Part shown: positions 1 to 8,133 of the stretch, piece by piece
How the letters are laid out: each line of letters starts with the position of its first letter
Position numbering within the stretch: the stretch's first letter is position 1
DNA from: Flavobacteriales bacterium
Lineage (GTDB): Bacteria > Bacteroidota > Bacteroidia > Flavobacteriales_D > Sanyastnellaceae
NCBI GenBank assembly: GCA_019694805.1
Contig: JAIBBG010000019.1
Span: forward strand, 1-49,531
Direction: 5' to 3'
DNA length: 49,531 nt
Notes under the pieces: model-generated
The model's input: the letters and a program-made list of their open reading frames with translations, nothing else
Told to the model about the DNA's origin: nothing
Database searches by the model: none
Made by a program: the position numbers and the translations under genes

Positions 1-1439
1 TATTTTGTAATGAATGAATTTCCGCTGGACCCGTTCAATGAAAACTCACCTTCCTGCAAATTGAAATCGACGCTATTCACAAACGAACCGGTAACATACA
101 TGGTATTGTTATTTGTGAATAGGACTTTCCTTCCGGCCTCCGCAATGCCTGAGAGGCCCGTGTTTACCGAGCCATAGCTATAGGTCCATTGCAATTCATT
201 TTCTTGATTGTATTTTGAAAGATGTATATTGTAAGTAGAACCTGTGGATGTTATGGTATAGGTAGAATCAGAAAAATCGACATCCAATGGCAAATAGAAA
301 CTCCCAGTGACATACTTGTTGCCTAATCCATCAAAGGCGATATCATGGATGTAAGGAGAGTTGTTGTATACACCAACGCTTTCAAATGTGCCAAATTGAT
401 TGCATTCCCAGATATAACTTACCTGCGTGCCGCCCTGAACGTTATAGCCCAATGGTTCTTGTGGAGCGAAATTGGCCGGCAGGGTTAGGTTTCCAGCAAT
501 GTGAATGTGATTCTGCGCGTCTAAAGTCAGCACTGTTGGCGCAATGTTGCTAGTGCTAGCTTCAATTGTGCGGAGCCATACGATTGTGCCATCCCCTGTA
601 AATGAACAGATGAATATATCATTGTTGACAGATTCGACTGCATCGCTTTCGTCAAAATCGATATAGTCAAAAGTGTATCCCGCAAAGATCACGTTGTTGT
701 TGGAGTCTATCCCGACGCAGCCAATATCCGAATATCCTGCGCCACCATAATGTTTGCCCCAGAGAAAATTACCATCGGAATTTAATTTTACTAAATAAGC
801 GTCTTGCGGATTACCTGTTGTTGATACATTATAAATACCACTTCCTGGATTCATGTCCATAGTCACACCAAAAGCGCCGCCTTCTCCTCCGAAATTGCCA
901 CAAACATAAACAGAGCCTTCGTTGTCGACTGCGATGCCCTGTCCATAATCAAAGGCTGTAGTGCCCAGGCTTTTTGCCCAAAGCAAGTTGCCATTGAGAT
1001 CGAGTTTGAGGATGAAGATATCGCGATTGCCGAGGGAAGTGAGGTTGGTATTTGCGGCACCGGGATTAAAGTCAGCAATTCCGGCAAAGAATCCGGTGAT
1101 ATATATGTTTCCGTCACTGTCAATTTTCATATCTCGAGGCTCATCCGCAACGGACCCACCTACTTTTTTGGCCCAAAGAAGAGTACCCGCCGAATCTGTT
1201 TTTTGAATGAATATATCCGACTGACCGGAAGCACTCAGGTTCGTGGTGCCGGCACCCGGATCGAAGTCGACAGTGCCCGCAAATTGCCCACATGAGATCA
1301 GGTTGTATTCGGCATCCATTTCTGTAGTCACCAAATTGTGAGCACCAAATTGTTTGGCCCAAGTGAGATTCTGGGCGGAAATCGCAACCGTTGCCGACAA
1401 AAAAATGGAAGTGAATAAGTGCTTTATGTATAATTTCAT
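1..1439 (-). CDS. Secreted SBBP-type beta-propeller repeat protein (partial, C-terminus outside window)
   Basis: The reading frame starts at 1439 and stays open to the left edge, so only the first ~479 residues are present. The N-terminus is a signal peptide (MKLYIKHLFTSIFLSATVAISAQ). Repeats of about 50-60 residues follow, of the type 'W-A-K-x-x-G', 'D-F-D/N-P-G-A-G', 'N-I-Y-I-T-G-x-F' and 'D-I-F-I-x-K-L-D-x-x-G', which match the SBBP / bacterial beta-propeller repeat family. In Bacteroidota such proteins are usually exported and often end in a T9SS sorting domain, but that end is not visible here. No enzymatic motif is seen; a surface or extracellular structural or adhesive role is inference. 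A -7 promoter match lies at 1463-1470. Confidence 0.85.
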   Translation of the reverse strand, partial: MKLYIKHLFTSIFLSATVAISAQNLTWAKQFGAHNLVTTEMDAEYNLISCGQFAGTVDFDPGAGTTNLSASGQSDIFIQKTDSAGTLLWAKKVGGSVADEPRDMKIDSDGNIYITGFFAGIADFNPGAANTNLTSLGNRDIFILKLDLNGNLLWAKSLGTTAFDYGQGIAVDNEGSVYVCGNFGGEGGAFGVTMDMNPGSGIYNVSTTGNPQDAYLVKLNSDGNFLWGKHYGGAGYSDIGCVGIDSNNNVIFAGYTFDYIDFDESDAVESVNNDIFICSFTGDGTIVWLRTIEASTSNIAPTVLTLDAQNHIHIAGNLTLPANFAPQEPLGYNVQGGTQVSYIWECNQFGTFESVGVYNNSPYIHDIAFDGLGNKYVTGSFYLPLDVDFSDSTYTITSTGSTYNIHLSKYNQENELQWTYSYGSVNTGLSGIAEAGRKVLFTNNNTMYVTGSFVNSVDFNLQEGEFSLNGSSGNSFITK

Positions 1440-1462
1440 TTTAACATTCAGAATTTTGATTT

Positions 1463-1470
1463 CAAAAATA
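1463..1470 (-). promoter_or_regulatory. Candidate -7 element for the SBBP-repeat gene
   Basis: The minus strand reads TATTTTTG, a full match to the Bacteroidota TAnnTTTG -7 motif, 23 nt before the ATG at 1439. No good -33 TTTG lies at the usual 19-nt spacing, so confidence is moderate. Confidence 0.4.
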
Positions 1471-1559
1471 AGAAAGATGGAGAAAGAAGGAATTCTCCGC
1501 AAACATGCATTTGCAATAGTGTCTCATTCCGACTTCAGAACTATTGGTCAATCGTTCAA

Positions 1560-1823
1560 ATGATGGTCCCCCTTTTCAATCAAATCTTAAGAGCCTCGCT
1601 CACCGTGCCATTAAATATCGCAGAAGGCTCCGCCAAATTCTCCAAAGCAGATCGAAAGAATTATTTCATCACAGCGCGTGGATCGGTATTCGAATGTGTT
1701 GCCATTCTTGACATCCTGATGGATGAGAACCTAATCACAAAAGGGGAATTCGCAAACTATGCGCTAAATGCAGACGAATTATTGAGAATGCTATTTACGA
1801 TGATCAGGAATTTGGAGGGGTGA
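1560..1823 (+). CDS. Four-helix-bundle protein, S23 / TIGR02436-type, short N-terminus
   Basis: The 87-aa product carries the family signature around residues 11-45: RASLTVPLNIAEGSAKFSK, followed by DRKNYF, ARGSVFEC and a C-terminal helix ending MLFTMIRNLEG. This is the four-helix-bundle family first described from 23S rRNA intervening sequences; it is common as a free-standing gene in Bacteroidota and its role is unknown. Family members are usually about 115-130 aa, so the first helix is missing or not recognisable. An upstream ORF (1477-1563) overlaps the start by 4 nt in another frame and encodes 28 residues with no clear helix-1 match. The gene may be N-terminally truncated or frameshifted. 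A decayed relative lies at 15979-16065. Confidence 0.65.
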   Translation: MMVPLFNQILRASLTVPLNIAEGSAKFSKADRKNYFITARGSVFECVAILDILMDENLITKGEFANYALNADELLRMLFTMIRNLEG

Positions 1824-1859
1824 GAGCAGTACAATGAAATTAGAATGTTATTACTGCGG

Positions 1860-1873
1860 CTCTTACACAAGAG
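1860..1873 (+). terminator. Weak terminator-like hairpin after the four-helix-bundle gene
   Basis: A 5-bp stem CTCTT/AAGAG with loop ACAC is followed by TTTGGGTTTCTTT on the plus strand. The stem is short and the T tract is interrupted, so this is only a candidate. Confidence 0.25.
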
Positions 1874-1884
1874 TTTGGGTTTCT

Positions 1885-4800
1885 TTATTGCAAAGCCATT
1901 ATAGCTACCCTTTCAAGCGTTTGAACGATTATTGGGCCTCTTCTCGAAAAACCGAGTTCTAAAAATAGTTCTTCGAACAACTGTTCTTTTGTTCGCAAAA
2001 TGCCGTCGCTCAAAATCCATTTGGCGATTGAAATCAAGTCTTGAATGCGATAATCCTGAATGCTTTCAAAATATTCTATTCTAGGTTTCACGGTTCGAGT
2101 TGTGGATACTAATTGCACTAATTCATTTGTTTGAGTATCTTTAGATTGTAATTCATCCGCCTCTGCATTGTTTTCATCTAACAATTCTTGATATCTCTTC
2201 AGTACTTTCTGAATTTCTTCTTCTCGGCGATGGAACCAATGTGTGCTCCATATTCGATGGAATTTCCAACCGAGTGTTTCAAGGAATTCTTGTCTAAGAC
2301 GATCTCGATCTCGAGCGCATTTCGAGCTGTGATAACTGGCTCCATCGCATTCAATTGCCATGATGTATTCGCCTGGTCTATCAGGATGGTGAACCGCTAT
2401 ATCAAGCCTGAAGTTTGAAACTCCCAATTGCGGAGTCATCTTCAAACCATATGGTTCAAGTGCCATTCTAACCATTGACTCAAATATGTTCTCTTGAGTT
2501 TCAGTTTGAATTTCAAGACCTAAATTTCGACCTCCACTGCTCGCATACATCAAATATTTGCGGAGAAGAGAAGGGCCTTTTCCTGTGCATCGAGCAGGGT
2601 CCAATTCACTGGGGTTAAAACTGGCCACAACCAGCATTCGTTCCCTTGATCTTGTAATGGCAACGTTTAGTCGTCTTTCCCCTCCTGATTTGTTGATTGG
2701 CCCGAAGTTGTGACTCAAACTTCCGGTGCGTTCTTGTCCGTATCCAATGGAGAGAACAATAATGTCTCTTTCGTCTCCTTGCACCCTTTCTAAGTTCTTT
2801 ACAAAGAAGGGCTCCTTTTTGTCTTCGGAAAAGAAATTCCAAACCGCCTTGTCTTTCTCAATTGCCTTATTTAGAGATGCCTCGATTCTTTGTGCATGTT
2901 TAATTCCTAATGCAATAATTCCAAGACTTTTATTCGGATTTGATCTTGCGATTTGTATGCTTAATTCTACAACTTTTTCTACTTCCGCAGATTCACTTTC
3001 ACTTGAAAGATTAAGAAGTTGCATTGGTTTGACTTCGATGAAATCAACTGGCTTATTATTTCTTTGATTTGGGAAAGTGATCATCCTATTGTTGTAAATA
3101 TGATGATTTGAAAAGGCTATCAAAGATTCATCTTTGCTCCTGTAATGCCACTCGAGAAACCATCCATCACCCATAGGACCATGATTTGGGAGTTTGGCCA
3201 TAATCATTTGAAGTAAACTCTCAAATCCGGAGGATTGTGCTTGAACGCCATCACCATCATCATCTAACGTGGTATCTGCAAAGAATGTGGTGGGAGGCAG
3301 TTGTCGTGTGTCTCCAGACACTACAATTTGTTTTGCCCTGAGGATAGACGAGATCGCATCTTCGGGTTGTATCTGGCTTGCCTCATCAAAAAGAACTACA
3401 TCAAAATAGGTTCTTTTTGAATCAAGAAGTTGCGTAACTGTTAATGGACTTGCCATCCAGCACGGAAAAACTGAGAGTACCGCGTTCGGTGCTTGCAAAA
3501 ATACTTTCTTAAAACTTTGTGGTCGTTTTCGAAGGGATTGTGATTGCAGGTGTTGAAATTCCAATGGATACTTTCCTAAAGTCTCTGTCATTCGCACTGC
3601 ATGCGACCGCAGAATTTTTTGTTTGGTAATTTTTTGTTTCGTTTTATCCAATTCTGCGAAGGATTTCTGATTACTCTCATGAATTTCACCTTTAAATGAT
3701 GAAAGTTGAATGTCATTCAGATACAGATATTGAAGAATACTCTTGTTCCATGAGTACTCCAAGACATCGGCCCATTTGCTGGAATCGAGATGCAAGTTTT
3801 CTAATGAATAGGCTTCACTTAGCAAATCCAATTCCTTCAATTTGTTTTTGTTGCCTAAAAAGCTTTGTATGTAGAGCAATTCGCTCTTGGTATTGTTCAA
3901 GGTTTCAATTGCAGATTCTAACTCTTCCAAAGATTCAATTTCTGAGAGGATAGGTAGATGAATGGCAAGTTGATTCCAGGTTTGTAACATTACTTCATTG
4001 CACAGTTGCAATTGGTCAATACCTGCGAGTTCGCTGTGTTTGGGTTCATTGGGAGCCCAATATTCTTGAACTTTATTGGCAGCGGCTATAGTGTCAATTC
4101 CAATATTCAGGGGGGCTAAATCTGACCGCAGTATTTTCTTTGCTTTTGAGTAAGACTTCCGGTAGCGGCCTTTGAATAGCATTCTCCATAAATGATTGGA
4201 TTGTGTGTTTCTATATGGTGTAAGTTCCGTAATGATGTAATCCAAATTTTCGTTCCATATGGCCGGTGTTGAATTCGCAATTACATCATTATGCTTTTTC
4301 AAAATACCAATTTCGTATTGAATCGTATTAATGGAGTCCGAGAGAGATTTTCCGATGTTTTGTTCTACAATTTTTAGTTGGTTCTTGAACGTCGAGTTAT
4401 CCAATTTGAGCTTTTCTGCAAGATTGCGCAATGCCTCGACACCTTTATCTGGGATGGTTTCAGTATTTCTCCATGAGTATTTGGATTTTTCAGAAACATT
4501 TCTAAGATCAATTTGAAATGAACTGAAGGTTTGTCGTGCTTCGGTGATAACGGGTTTGGTATAATCGAAAATTCTTTGTGTTTTCAAAATGAAATGAGGC
4601 AATCCTATTTTTTCGAAATATAGATTTTGACAAATTGCTTCATAAACGGTGATCTGCCAAGGTTCCCGAATTGAGTGGAATATCTTACCATGTTCATTCA
4701 AGGCATCTCGCAATTGTTGCCAATTATGAAAGCACTCCGATTCGTTGGCCGCCAGTCTTGACATCTGCAGTGCGAGTCCATTTCTCAATTGATCACTCAG

Positions 4801-5868
4801 TTTTTGTCCTCGATTGGCTTGACCGTGAAGGTCCAGGACAAAATCGCCGAGTCCATTATTCTTCAATCGGTCATGAACAACTTCAAGCGCAGCTTTCTTT
4901 TCGGCAACGAAAAGTACCTTTTTACCTCTTGAAACAAGTTCGGCTATAAGGTTGGCAATCGTTTGAGATTTACCCGTGCCGGGTGGACCTTGGATGACTC
5001 CGTTTTTGCCATTAAGAACGTTACGAATAACTGTAAATTGACTGCTGTCCGTTGGCAAAAAGGTGTAATCATCTTCGGCATTTAGGAGGTCAATTTCATC
5101 TGGACTAAAGGTTGTGCCTTTATTACTCAATGCTGCAATTGATTCTTGATCACCACAAAGAGCTCCAATTATTTCATGGTTAACAAGAGCCTCCAAAGAA
5201 CCTTCTAAATCTTGAAGCAGCGCCAGTTTTTGGAATGCGAAGTTCGAAATGACAACCCTTTCATCAAAATCGATTCCTGGGATATTCCGTGATGATTTAA
5301 TTAAATAGTCTAAAACTAATCGAATTCCATCAATACTAAATACTCCATCATCACTTGCGAGCTCCTCTAAATATTCATCTATCTCTGATAGCGATACATT
5401 ATGTTCTGTGCGCCAATAAACTTGGAGTGATCTATTAAGATCCACATCACCAGTCAGTGAGAATTTTATTTTTGTTCTATTACCGACCTCCGCAGAAGTT
5501 TCTATTTGCATTAATAGAGCAGGAGCGCAAAAGTCTCTGTTACCATCATCTGCCTTCCATTTGAATAGTCCAACGCCTAGAAAAAGTGTTTGAATGCTTC
5601 TTTCTTCTTCGTTTTCTTTGGCCTTTTGAACGATTTTTTGAAAACAATCATTTAGCTTTTCAAGATTGTCGCCGGAATAAAATGATTTCAGTGATATGGC
5701 AGTGTTTTGAAAAATCGCCTTGGCGATTGGAGTATCAAGATTGCCAAAATTCAGCACCTTGTCCCTGTTTTCGGGAATCAAAAACAAAAGATTATTCCGG
5801 CGAGAGGTATCAACGAGTTTTTCAACCCAATACTTCAAGTTTTGCTCAATAAGTTCTCGAACAGGCAT
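1885..5868 (-). CDS. DUF4011 / SF1 helicase / Vsr-like nuclease protein (candidate anti-phage)
   Basis: A 1327-aa protein. Residues 1-60 (LKYWVEKLVDTSRRNNLLFL) look like the DUF4011 N-terminus. Walker A is GPPGTGKS at 294-301. The Walker B-like DEAS begins at 828, and motif III (SGDTRQLPPT) lies at 851-860. Late SF1 motifs ERVQGDERD (~1027-1035) and RRLNVAITRSRER (~1065-1077) follow. A Vsr/MTES_1575-type PD-(D/E)xK nuclease spans about 1130-1212, with D1156, E1173-C-D1175 and GWKFHRIWSTHWF. The last ~60 residues form a small helical domain resembling DUF3320. SF1 helicases of this type unwind nucleic acid with ATP. The DUF4011-helicase-Vsr-DUF3320 architecture is reported among single-gene defence systems (from memory, unverified). 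All core motifs look intact. A -7 promoter match lies 38 nt upstream. Confidence 0.88.
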   Translation of the reverse strand: MPVRELIEQNLKYWVEKLVDTSRRNNLLFLIPENRDKVLNFGNLDTPIAKAIFQNTAISLKSFYSGDNLEKLNDCFQKIVQKAKENEEERSIQTLFLGVGLFKWKADDGNRDFCAPALLMQIETSAEVGNRTKIKFSLTGDVDLNRSLQVYWRTEHNVSLSEIDEYLEELASDDGVFSIDGIRLVLDYLIKSSRNIPGIDFDERVVISNFAFQKLALLQDLEGSLEALVNHEIIGALCGDQESIAALSNKGTTFSPDEIDLLNAEDDYTFLPTDSSQFTVIRNVLNGKNGVIQGPPGTGKSQTIANLIAELVSRGKKVLFVAEKKAALEVVHDRLKNNGLGDFVLDLHGQANRGQKLSDQLRNGLALQMSRLAANESECFHNWQQLRDALNEHGKIFHSIREPWQITVYEAICQNLYFEKIGLPHFILKTQRIFDYTKPVITEARQTFSSFQIDLRNVSEKSKYSWRNTETIPDKGVEALRNLAEKLKLDNSTFKNQLKIVEQNIGKSLSDSINTIQYEIGILKKHNDVIANSTPAIWNENLDYIITELTPYRNTQSNHLWRMLFKGRYRKSYSKAKKILRSDLAPLNIGIDTIAAANKVQEYWAPNEPKHSELAGIDQLQLCNEVMLQTWNQLAIHLPILSEIESLEELESAIETLNNTKSELLYIQSFLGNKNKLKELDLLSEAYSLENLHLDSSKWADVLEYSWNKSILQYLYLNDIQLSSFKGEIHESNQKSFAELDKTKQKITKQKILRSHAVRMTETLGKYPLEFQHLQSQSLRKRPQSFKKVFLQAPNAVLSVFPCWMASPLTVTQLLDSKRTYFDVVLFDEASQIQPEDAISSILRAKQIVVSGDTRQLPPTTFFADTTLDDDGDGVQAQSSGFESLLQMIMAKLPNHGPMGDGWFLEWHYRSKDESLIAFSNHHIYNNRMITFPNQRNNKPVDFIEVKPMQLLNLSSESESAEVEKVVELSIQIARSNPNKSLGIIALGIKHAQRIEASLNKAIEKDKAVWNFFSEDKKEPFFVKNLERVQGDERDIIVLSIGYGQERTGSLSHNFGPINKSGGERRLNVAITRSRERMLVVASFNPSELDPARCTGKGPSLLRKYLMYASSGGRNLGLEIQTETQENIFESMVRMALEPYGLKMTPQLGVSNFRLDIAVHHPDRPGEYIMAIECDGASYHSSKCARDRDRLRQEFLETLGWKFHRIWSTHWFHRREEEIQKVLKRYQELLDENNAEADELQSKDTQTNELVQLVSTTRTVKPRIEYFESIQDYRIQDLISIAKWILSDGILRTKEQLFEELFLELGFSRRGPIIVQTLERVAIMALQ

Positions 5869-6185
5869 AATGATTAATTGTCAAGGCGGCTATTATTTAA
5901 CTTCTCAAATATATTGACACCATTGGGTTGTATTCACGTTTTTACTGATTAAGTGGAGATTCCATTTGACTTGGCCCCTTTGTCCTGTCCAAATTGATCC
6001 CTCGATTTCAACTGAGAATTTCAAAGTATATTGCTTGTGAAATAGGATGATGAAATAGTTGTAATACTTGAATTTAGCAGTGTCATGTTGCTCTAGAATA
6101 AGTGTCGGATTCAAGGCTTGATATTATGAGTATATAACTTCTTCTTAATTTTATTGTCGTCACTTTTTTTTTAGAATTGGGATAT
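5869..6185. other. AT-rich intergenic region
   Basis: Apart from the -7 candidate at 5906-5913, I see no gene, repeat or strong hairpin in these 317 bases. An open frame at 5905-6114 (-) has no recognisable features and is judged non-coding. Confidence 0.5.
5906..5913 (-). promoter_or_regulatory. Candidate -7 element for the DUF4011 helicase gene
   Basis: The minus strand reads TATATTTG, a full TAnnTTTG match, which predicts a leader of about 30 nt before the ATG at 5868. The -33 region at 19-nt spacing is a poor match. Confidence 0.45.
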
Positions 6186-6716
6186 TTATTCCCTTGTTAA
6201 ATCATCTTTCAATGACTGTTGAAACGCTACAATGATTTGGGTTGTAGCTTCAATAAAATTTGATTTGAGCTTCATCTTACGTTCAACAATATCTGATCCG
6301 TCAGGTCTATTCATAGCAAAGCTTAAAGCCAAAGCTTCACGTTTCATAAGATCTATGTTTTCAACAAACTCATTGTATTTTTTGATTGAATCTTCTGATA
6401 GGTATACAAATGCTTTTCTGTAAGATTTATGAAGTATAAGCATACGTTCAGACATCTCTTCACTAATTTCTCTATATTGTCGTGCGGTATTCGCCGTTGA
6501 AGTCATTCCCGCCATTTTTTCTTCTACTTCAACAACCAAACTGTTTAACTCCTCAACCCAATAAGAAATTCTACCGTGATACCTGTCGTATCTGGTAAGA
6601 GCTTTTTCGTAATGATTTTTTAAAGATGATTCAATTCGAAGTTTTAAAAACCAAACTATCAATCCTGTGAAAGCAGAATTACCGAGTAATATTAAAACAT
6701 ATTCATACCATTTCAT
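6186..6716 (-). CDS. Hypothetical single-pass membrane protein with helical cytoplasmic part
   Basis: I do not recognise this family. I chose the ATG at 6716 (176 aa); a GTG two codons upstream (6722) is possible. Residues ~4-22 (EYVLILLGNSAFTGLIVWFL) form one transmembrane helix. A charged, helix-rich segment rich in E, K and R follows, with likely coiled-coil character (VEELNSLVVEVEEKM, EEMSERMLILHKSYRKAF) and a conserved-looking EALALSFAMNRPDG near residue 130. There is no enzymatic motif. TATATTCG (6722-6729) sits only 5 nt before the ATG, so a leaderless transcript is possible. The head-to-head ORF at 6747 is doubtful. Confidence 0.65.
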   Translation of the reverse strand: MKWYEYVLILLGNSAFTGLIVWFLKLRIESSLKNHYEKALTRYDRYHGRISYWVEELNSLVVEVEEKMAGMTSTANTARQYREISEEMSERMLILHKSYRKAFVYLSEDSIKKYNEFVENIDLMKREALALSFAMNRPDGSDIVERKMKLKSNFIEATTQIIVAFQQSLKDDLTRE

Positions 6717-6746
6717 AACCACGAATATAGTGAAGATAAATAGTGT

Positions 6747-6992
6747 ATGAAGAAATCCGAAATGAGAGGTACACTAAAGAAAACGGAGGTCACAAACATT
6801 GATTTTGCCAAAGAAATCTTTATTGAAGAACTAAAAATAAATGGTGGATTAACAGGACCTGCTTTAGATAAATGTGGAGCAATCTGGAGCCAATATACAA
6901 ATTTGAGACATCGAGACCCAGTGAGGTCTTTAGGTTGTTTTCATTCGGGGTGCCGCGGCTGCAAGGGTCGCGGCGCTTCCTTTTATGAATGA
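6747..6992 (+). CDS. Doubtful small ORF running into a structured repeat
   Basis: The frame encodes 81 aa. The first ~55 residues (MKKSEMRGTLKKTEV ... GGLTGPALDKCGAIWSQYTNL) look like ordinary protein. The remainder (HRDPVRSLGCFHSGCRGCKGRGASFYE) is translated from the GC-rich hairpin element at 6914-7017 and looks non-coding. This may be a gene whose 3' end was replaced when the element inserted, or a chance frame. No family is recognised. Confidence 0.3.
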   Translation: MKKSEMRGTLKKTEVTNIDFAKEIFIEELKINGGLTGPALDKCGAIWSQYTNLRHRDPVRSLGCFHSGCRGCKGRGASFYE

Positions 6993-7017
6993 ACCCAGTG
7001 AGTGAATTTCACTGGGT
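6914..7017. repeat. Three-hairpin structured element, copy 1
   Basis: Three stem-loops lie in tandem. Stem 1 is AGACC/GGTCT (6914-6929) with loop CAGTGA. Stem 2 is an outer TCATTC/GAATGA pair (6941-6946 with 6987-6992) enclosing a GC-rich 8-bp stem with one G-T pair (6950-6957 with 6969-6976). Stem 3 is a perfect 9-bp ACCCAGTGA/TCACTGGGT (6993-7001 with 7009-7017). ACCCAGTGA occurs both in stem 1 with its loop and in stem 3. The element is much richer in GC than its surroundings. A diverged copy with the same stem order lies at 7965-8019. Its function is unknown. Confidence 0.55.
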
Positions 7018-7049
7018 CTTATACTTACTTATTTCTACATGAAGCGAGT

Positions 7050-7892
7050 TCATTTTCTATTAAATGTTTTTCCATCATAGCTTATTTGGTTTTTTGAAAA
7101 TAGAACAGATCTTCCTCTGCCACCAGCCTCGATCAGAATACCGTCTTTTAAGATTGCATTGAATTGGTCAGTGGCTCGAATTAATCCAGGTGACGAAATA
7201 AACTGAACTGTATAATTTTCTCCGAACTGCCTTATTATGATTTCTTCCTGTTTTGAGTTGATCCAACCACCAATAAAACTATCCGCCGATGGTTCTGTTT
7301 GTGGTCCAATTTGCTCAATCTGTTTTGGTTTATCGAACATACTTCTTTGTGCATAAACCGTCATCGTGGCAATTCCGGCATCATAAATCAAAGTAACTTC
7401 CTGATCTGAGATTTCCTTAATTCTAAAATGAAATTTGGAATCACAACCTTCTTTACTTACCAAAAACATCCCTAACTCCTTGTCATTGGGATCCAAAGAA
7501 CAACGGTAAACATCATTTTCAAATTTGCAAGGACAGTAGCTTTCATCTTGAAAAATATTTGACGTTGAAATTCTTCCAGTTATTAGGGTATCGCCTCTGA
7601 AAATGAAAGCGCCTTTCTTCTTATTTGGATGCTCTTTTGCATATTGGAAAAAACTGAATGCATACTTCTGAAGACAATTAAAACCATAGGCTGACATCAC
7701 GCTATCAAAGGCATTCTCATTTGTTGTTGTAGTTCTTTGACGATAACCTTGCAAAGAATCAAGTGAGAGTTCAATGCCATTTCCGTTTGTAAAAGTTGCA
7801 CCTGTGACTACCCATTCACCTTCAAGAGAAATATTCTTTTGACCACAGGATAATATGAGTAAGCAGAATATGAGTGTCTTATATTGTCGCAT
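7050..7892 (-). CDS. Hypothetical lipoprotein
   Basis: A 280-aa protein with a lipoprotein signal: the hydrophobic stretch TLIFCLLILSC ends at a lipobox, with C16 as the lipidated residue. I do not recognise the rest. It begins SLEGEWVVTGATF, which resembles lipocalin-like 'W-V/x-x' starts, and is predicted to be beta-rich. It has several cysteines (YCPC, YRCS), so disulphides in the envelope are possible. The C-terminal ~80 residues (FIGGWINSKQEEIIIRQFG) look like a second beta domain. It is probably anchored in the envelope; the role is unknown. It has its own promoter (7904-7934), and hairpin elements lie on both sides of the gene. Confidence 0.7.
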   Translation of the reverse strand: MRQYKTLIFCLLILSCGQKNISLEGEWVVTGATFTNGNGIELSLDSLQGYRQRTTTTNENAFDSVMSAYGFNCLQKYAFSFFQYAKEHPNKKKGAFIFRGDTLITGRISTSNIFQDESYCPCKFENDVYRCSLDPNDKELGMFLVSKEGCDSKFHFRIKEISDQEVTLIYDAGIATMTVYAQRSMFDKPKQIEQIGPQTEPSADSFIGGWINSKQEEIIIRQFGENYTVQFISSPGLIRATDQFNAILKDGILIEAGGRGRSVLFSKNQISYDGKTFNRK

Positions 7893-7903
7893 TGTTTTTT
7901 TTA

Positions 7904-7934
7904 CGAATATATTGTATCATAATTTATTCTCAAA
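7904..7934 (-). promoter_or_regulatory. Promoter of the 280-aa lipoprotein gene
   Basis: On the minus strand, -33 TTTG (7931-7934), a 19-nt spacer and -7 TATATTCG (7904-7911) precede the ATG at 7892 by about 11 nt. The spacing is as expected for Bacteroidota; the -7 has one mismatch to TAnnTTTG. Confidence 0.6.
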
Positions 7935-7964
7935 ATCTTTCTCGCTGATGCAGATGTCACAAAG

Positions 7965-8019
7965 CCTCGTATGATGAGGTCTTCATCTATATGAACCTCA
8001 TGTGTGAAATTCACTAGGT
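7965..8019. repeat. Three-hairpin structured element, copy 2 (short form)
   Basis: Stem order matches copy 1 at 6914-7017. Stem 1 is CCTC/GAGG (7965-7968 with 7976-7979), followed by the shared GAGGTCTT. Stem 2 is TTCAT/ATGAA (7982-7986 with 7991-7995), lacking the GC-rich insert. Stem 3 is an outer ACCT/AGGT (7995-7998 with 8016-8019) around GTGAA/TTCAC. From the ATGAACC onward, 25 of 32 positions match copy 1 without gaps, and an outer pair changes from C-G to T-A, which keeps pairing. Confidence 0.45.
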
Positions 8020-8062
8020 ATTTATTTACGTTTTCTCTCACATTAATAACACCGAGTACGTT

Positions 8063-8099
8063 CAAAAAGTGAGGGGACGGTCTCTTCGACCGGTCCCTC
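8063..8099 (-). terminator. Intrinsic terminator of the GH38-cupin operon
   Basis: The minus strand forms a 12-position stem, GAGGGACCGGTC with GACCGTCCCCTC (one mismatch and one G-T), with a short GAAGA loop, followed by ACTTTTTG. It lies about 35 nt past the cupin stop codon. Confidence 0.7.
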
Positions 8100-8133
8100 A
8101 GAAATACTTGAATTCCTTAACACCACCCTCACC

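Noticed and set aside
1885..5868. Many open frames on the opposite strand of the helicase gene
   Set aside because: They lack family features and lie inside an intact 1327-codon gene with clear domains.
5905..6114. 69-codon open frame between the helicase and membrane-protein genes
   Set aside because: It has no recognisable features and AT-rich composition, and overlaps the helicase promoter.
6914..7017. Integron attC site or gene cassette boundary
   Set aside because: No GTTRRRY/RYYYAAC pair at the ends and no integrase in the window.
7965..8019. Possible hammerhead ribozyme (ATGATGAG ... GTGTGAAA)
   Set aside because: The required CUGAUGA and GAAAC core bases are not all present, and copy 1 has CAGTGA instead.
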